From an uncultured Solobacterium sp. (GTDB lineage: Bacteria > Bacillota_I > Bacilli_A > Erysipelotrichales > Erysipelotrichaceae), in contig CAJJTI010000049.1 in the NCBI GenBank assembly GCA_905194705.1, forward strand, positions 1-11,756: 11,756 nt of DNA. Reading direction: 5' to 3'. The position numbers and the translations under genes are program-made. The number at the start of each line of letters is the position of its first letter. Positions within the stretch are counted from its first letter, which is position 1. This document shows positions 11,541 through 11,756 of this stretch, in pieces. Below the pieces are notes generated by a model, which saw nothing but the letters and a program-made list of their open reading frames with translations, had not been told where the DNA came from and searched no databases.

Positions 11541-11756
11541 TTATTTGGTATTTTCAGTACTATTTTTTAGCTCTTGAGCTATTCTTTCAACATCTTCTTC
11601 TGATAATTGTGTTAATTCAGCAATTTCAGAAATAGAATATTTACCTTTTTGAAGCATTTTGTTAGCAGTCTCAATAGCTTTTTTCTTTTCACCTTCAGCA
11701 ATTCCTTCAGCTTTGAATTCATTTAGTTTTTCTTCCAATGTCATATACTCTAGCTC
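11541..11756 (-). CDS. C-terminal part of an Rpn-type nuclease-like protein (cut by window edge)
   Basis: The open frame continues to the window edge, reading ELEY before the ATG at 11744. That ATG has no proper Shine-Dalgarno, so I treat it as internal and the gene as partial. The visible 71 residues contain EEKLNEFKAEG, then a charged EGEKKKAIETANKMLQKGK helix and an SISEIAELTQLSEEDVERIAQEL motif, ending in a polar tail. EGxxEGxxxxAIExAxxML followed by SISEIAxxTxLSEEDV is what I associate with the C-terminus of the Rpn family of PD-(D/E)XK recombination-promoting nucleases. If so, the catalytic domain lies beyond 11756. If instead the ATG at 11744 is the true start, this is a free-standing 67 aa helical protein. 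It is followed 26 bp downstream by its own truncated paralogue. Confidence 0.6.
   Translation of the reverse strand, partial: ELEYMTLEEKLNEFKAEGIAEGEKKKAIETANKMLQKGKYSISEIAELTQLSEEDVERIAQELKNSTENTK

Noticed and set aside
11348..11635. 95-codon plus-strand ORF at the right end
   Set aside because: It is antisense to the two tandem Rpn-tail ORFs, whose protein-level similarity to each other shows which strand is coding.
1..11756. CRISPR array, insertion sequence or tRNA gene
   Set aside because: No regularly spaced repeats, no transposase with terminal inverted repeats and no cloverleaf-like segment were seen on reading both strands. The Rpn-like tails are the only mobile-element-related signal.

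Overview
The window looks like a chromosomal segment of a low-GC Bacillota, most probably a gut member of the Erysipelotrichia. This is inferred from the A+T-rich DNA, strong AGGAGG-type ribosome binding sites, a textbook cre box, and protein types typical of that group. No rRNA or tRNA is present, so the placement is a judgement from style and not a proof.

The core of the window is an N-acetylgalactosamine/galactosamine (aga) uptake and catabolism locus spread over several transcription units. On the minus strand, 851-2985 encodes IIB, IIC and IID of a mannose-family PTS permease, followed by a membrane-anchored protein of unknown function (147-764). A divergent AraC-type regulator (3236-4402) faces this operon across a 250 bp control region. 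That region holds a perfect cre box next to a TATAAT box and three copies of TTTTTAAC. Further right, again on the minus strand, are the AgaS-type sugar-phosphate deaminase/isomerase (6064-7236) and the PTS IIA protein (5608-6039). Then come the amino-sugar-6-phosphate deacetylase (8618-9757, minus) and, divergently, a KbaZ/GatZ-type tagatose-bisphosphate aldolase subunit (9899-11215, plus). The inferred route is: PTS import to GalNAc-6-P; deacetylation by the NagA/AgaA protein; AgaS converting GalN-6-P to tagatose-6-P; then phosphorylation and aldol cleavage with help from KbaZ. The catalytic aldolase (KbaY/GatY) and a dedicated tagatose-6-P kinase are not in the window.

Other material sits between the aga units. 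Region 4460-5540 carries a small island of visibly higher G+C: a 44-codon ORF behind an almost perfect Shine-Dalgarno, a three-helix membrane protein and a short XRE repressor with overlapping ends, and a possibly decayed ORF. Region 7393-8549 holds a translationally coupled pair, a four-helix membrane protein and a HAD phosphatase.

The right edge (11335-11756, minus) holds two tandem, closely related ORFs. They resemble the C-terminal tail of Rpn/PD-(D/E)XK transposase-like nucleases, and one runs off the window. The left edge shows the promoter, ribosome binding site and first five codons of another minus-strand gene.
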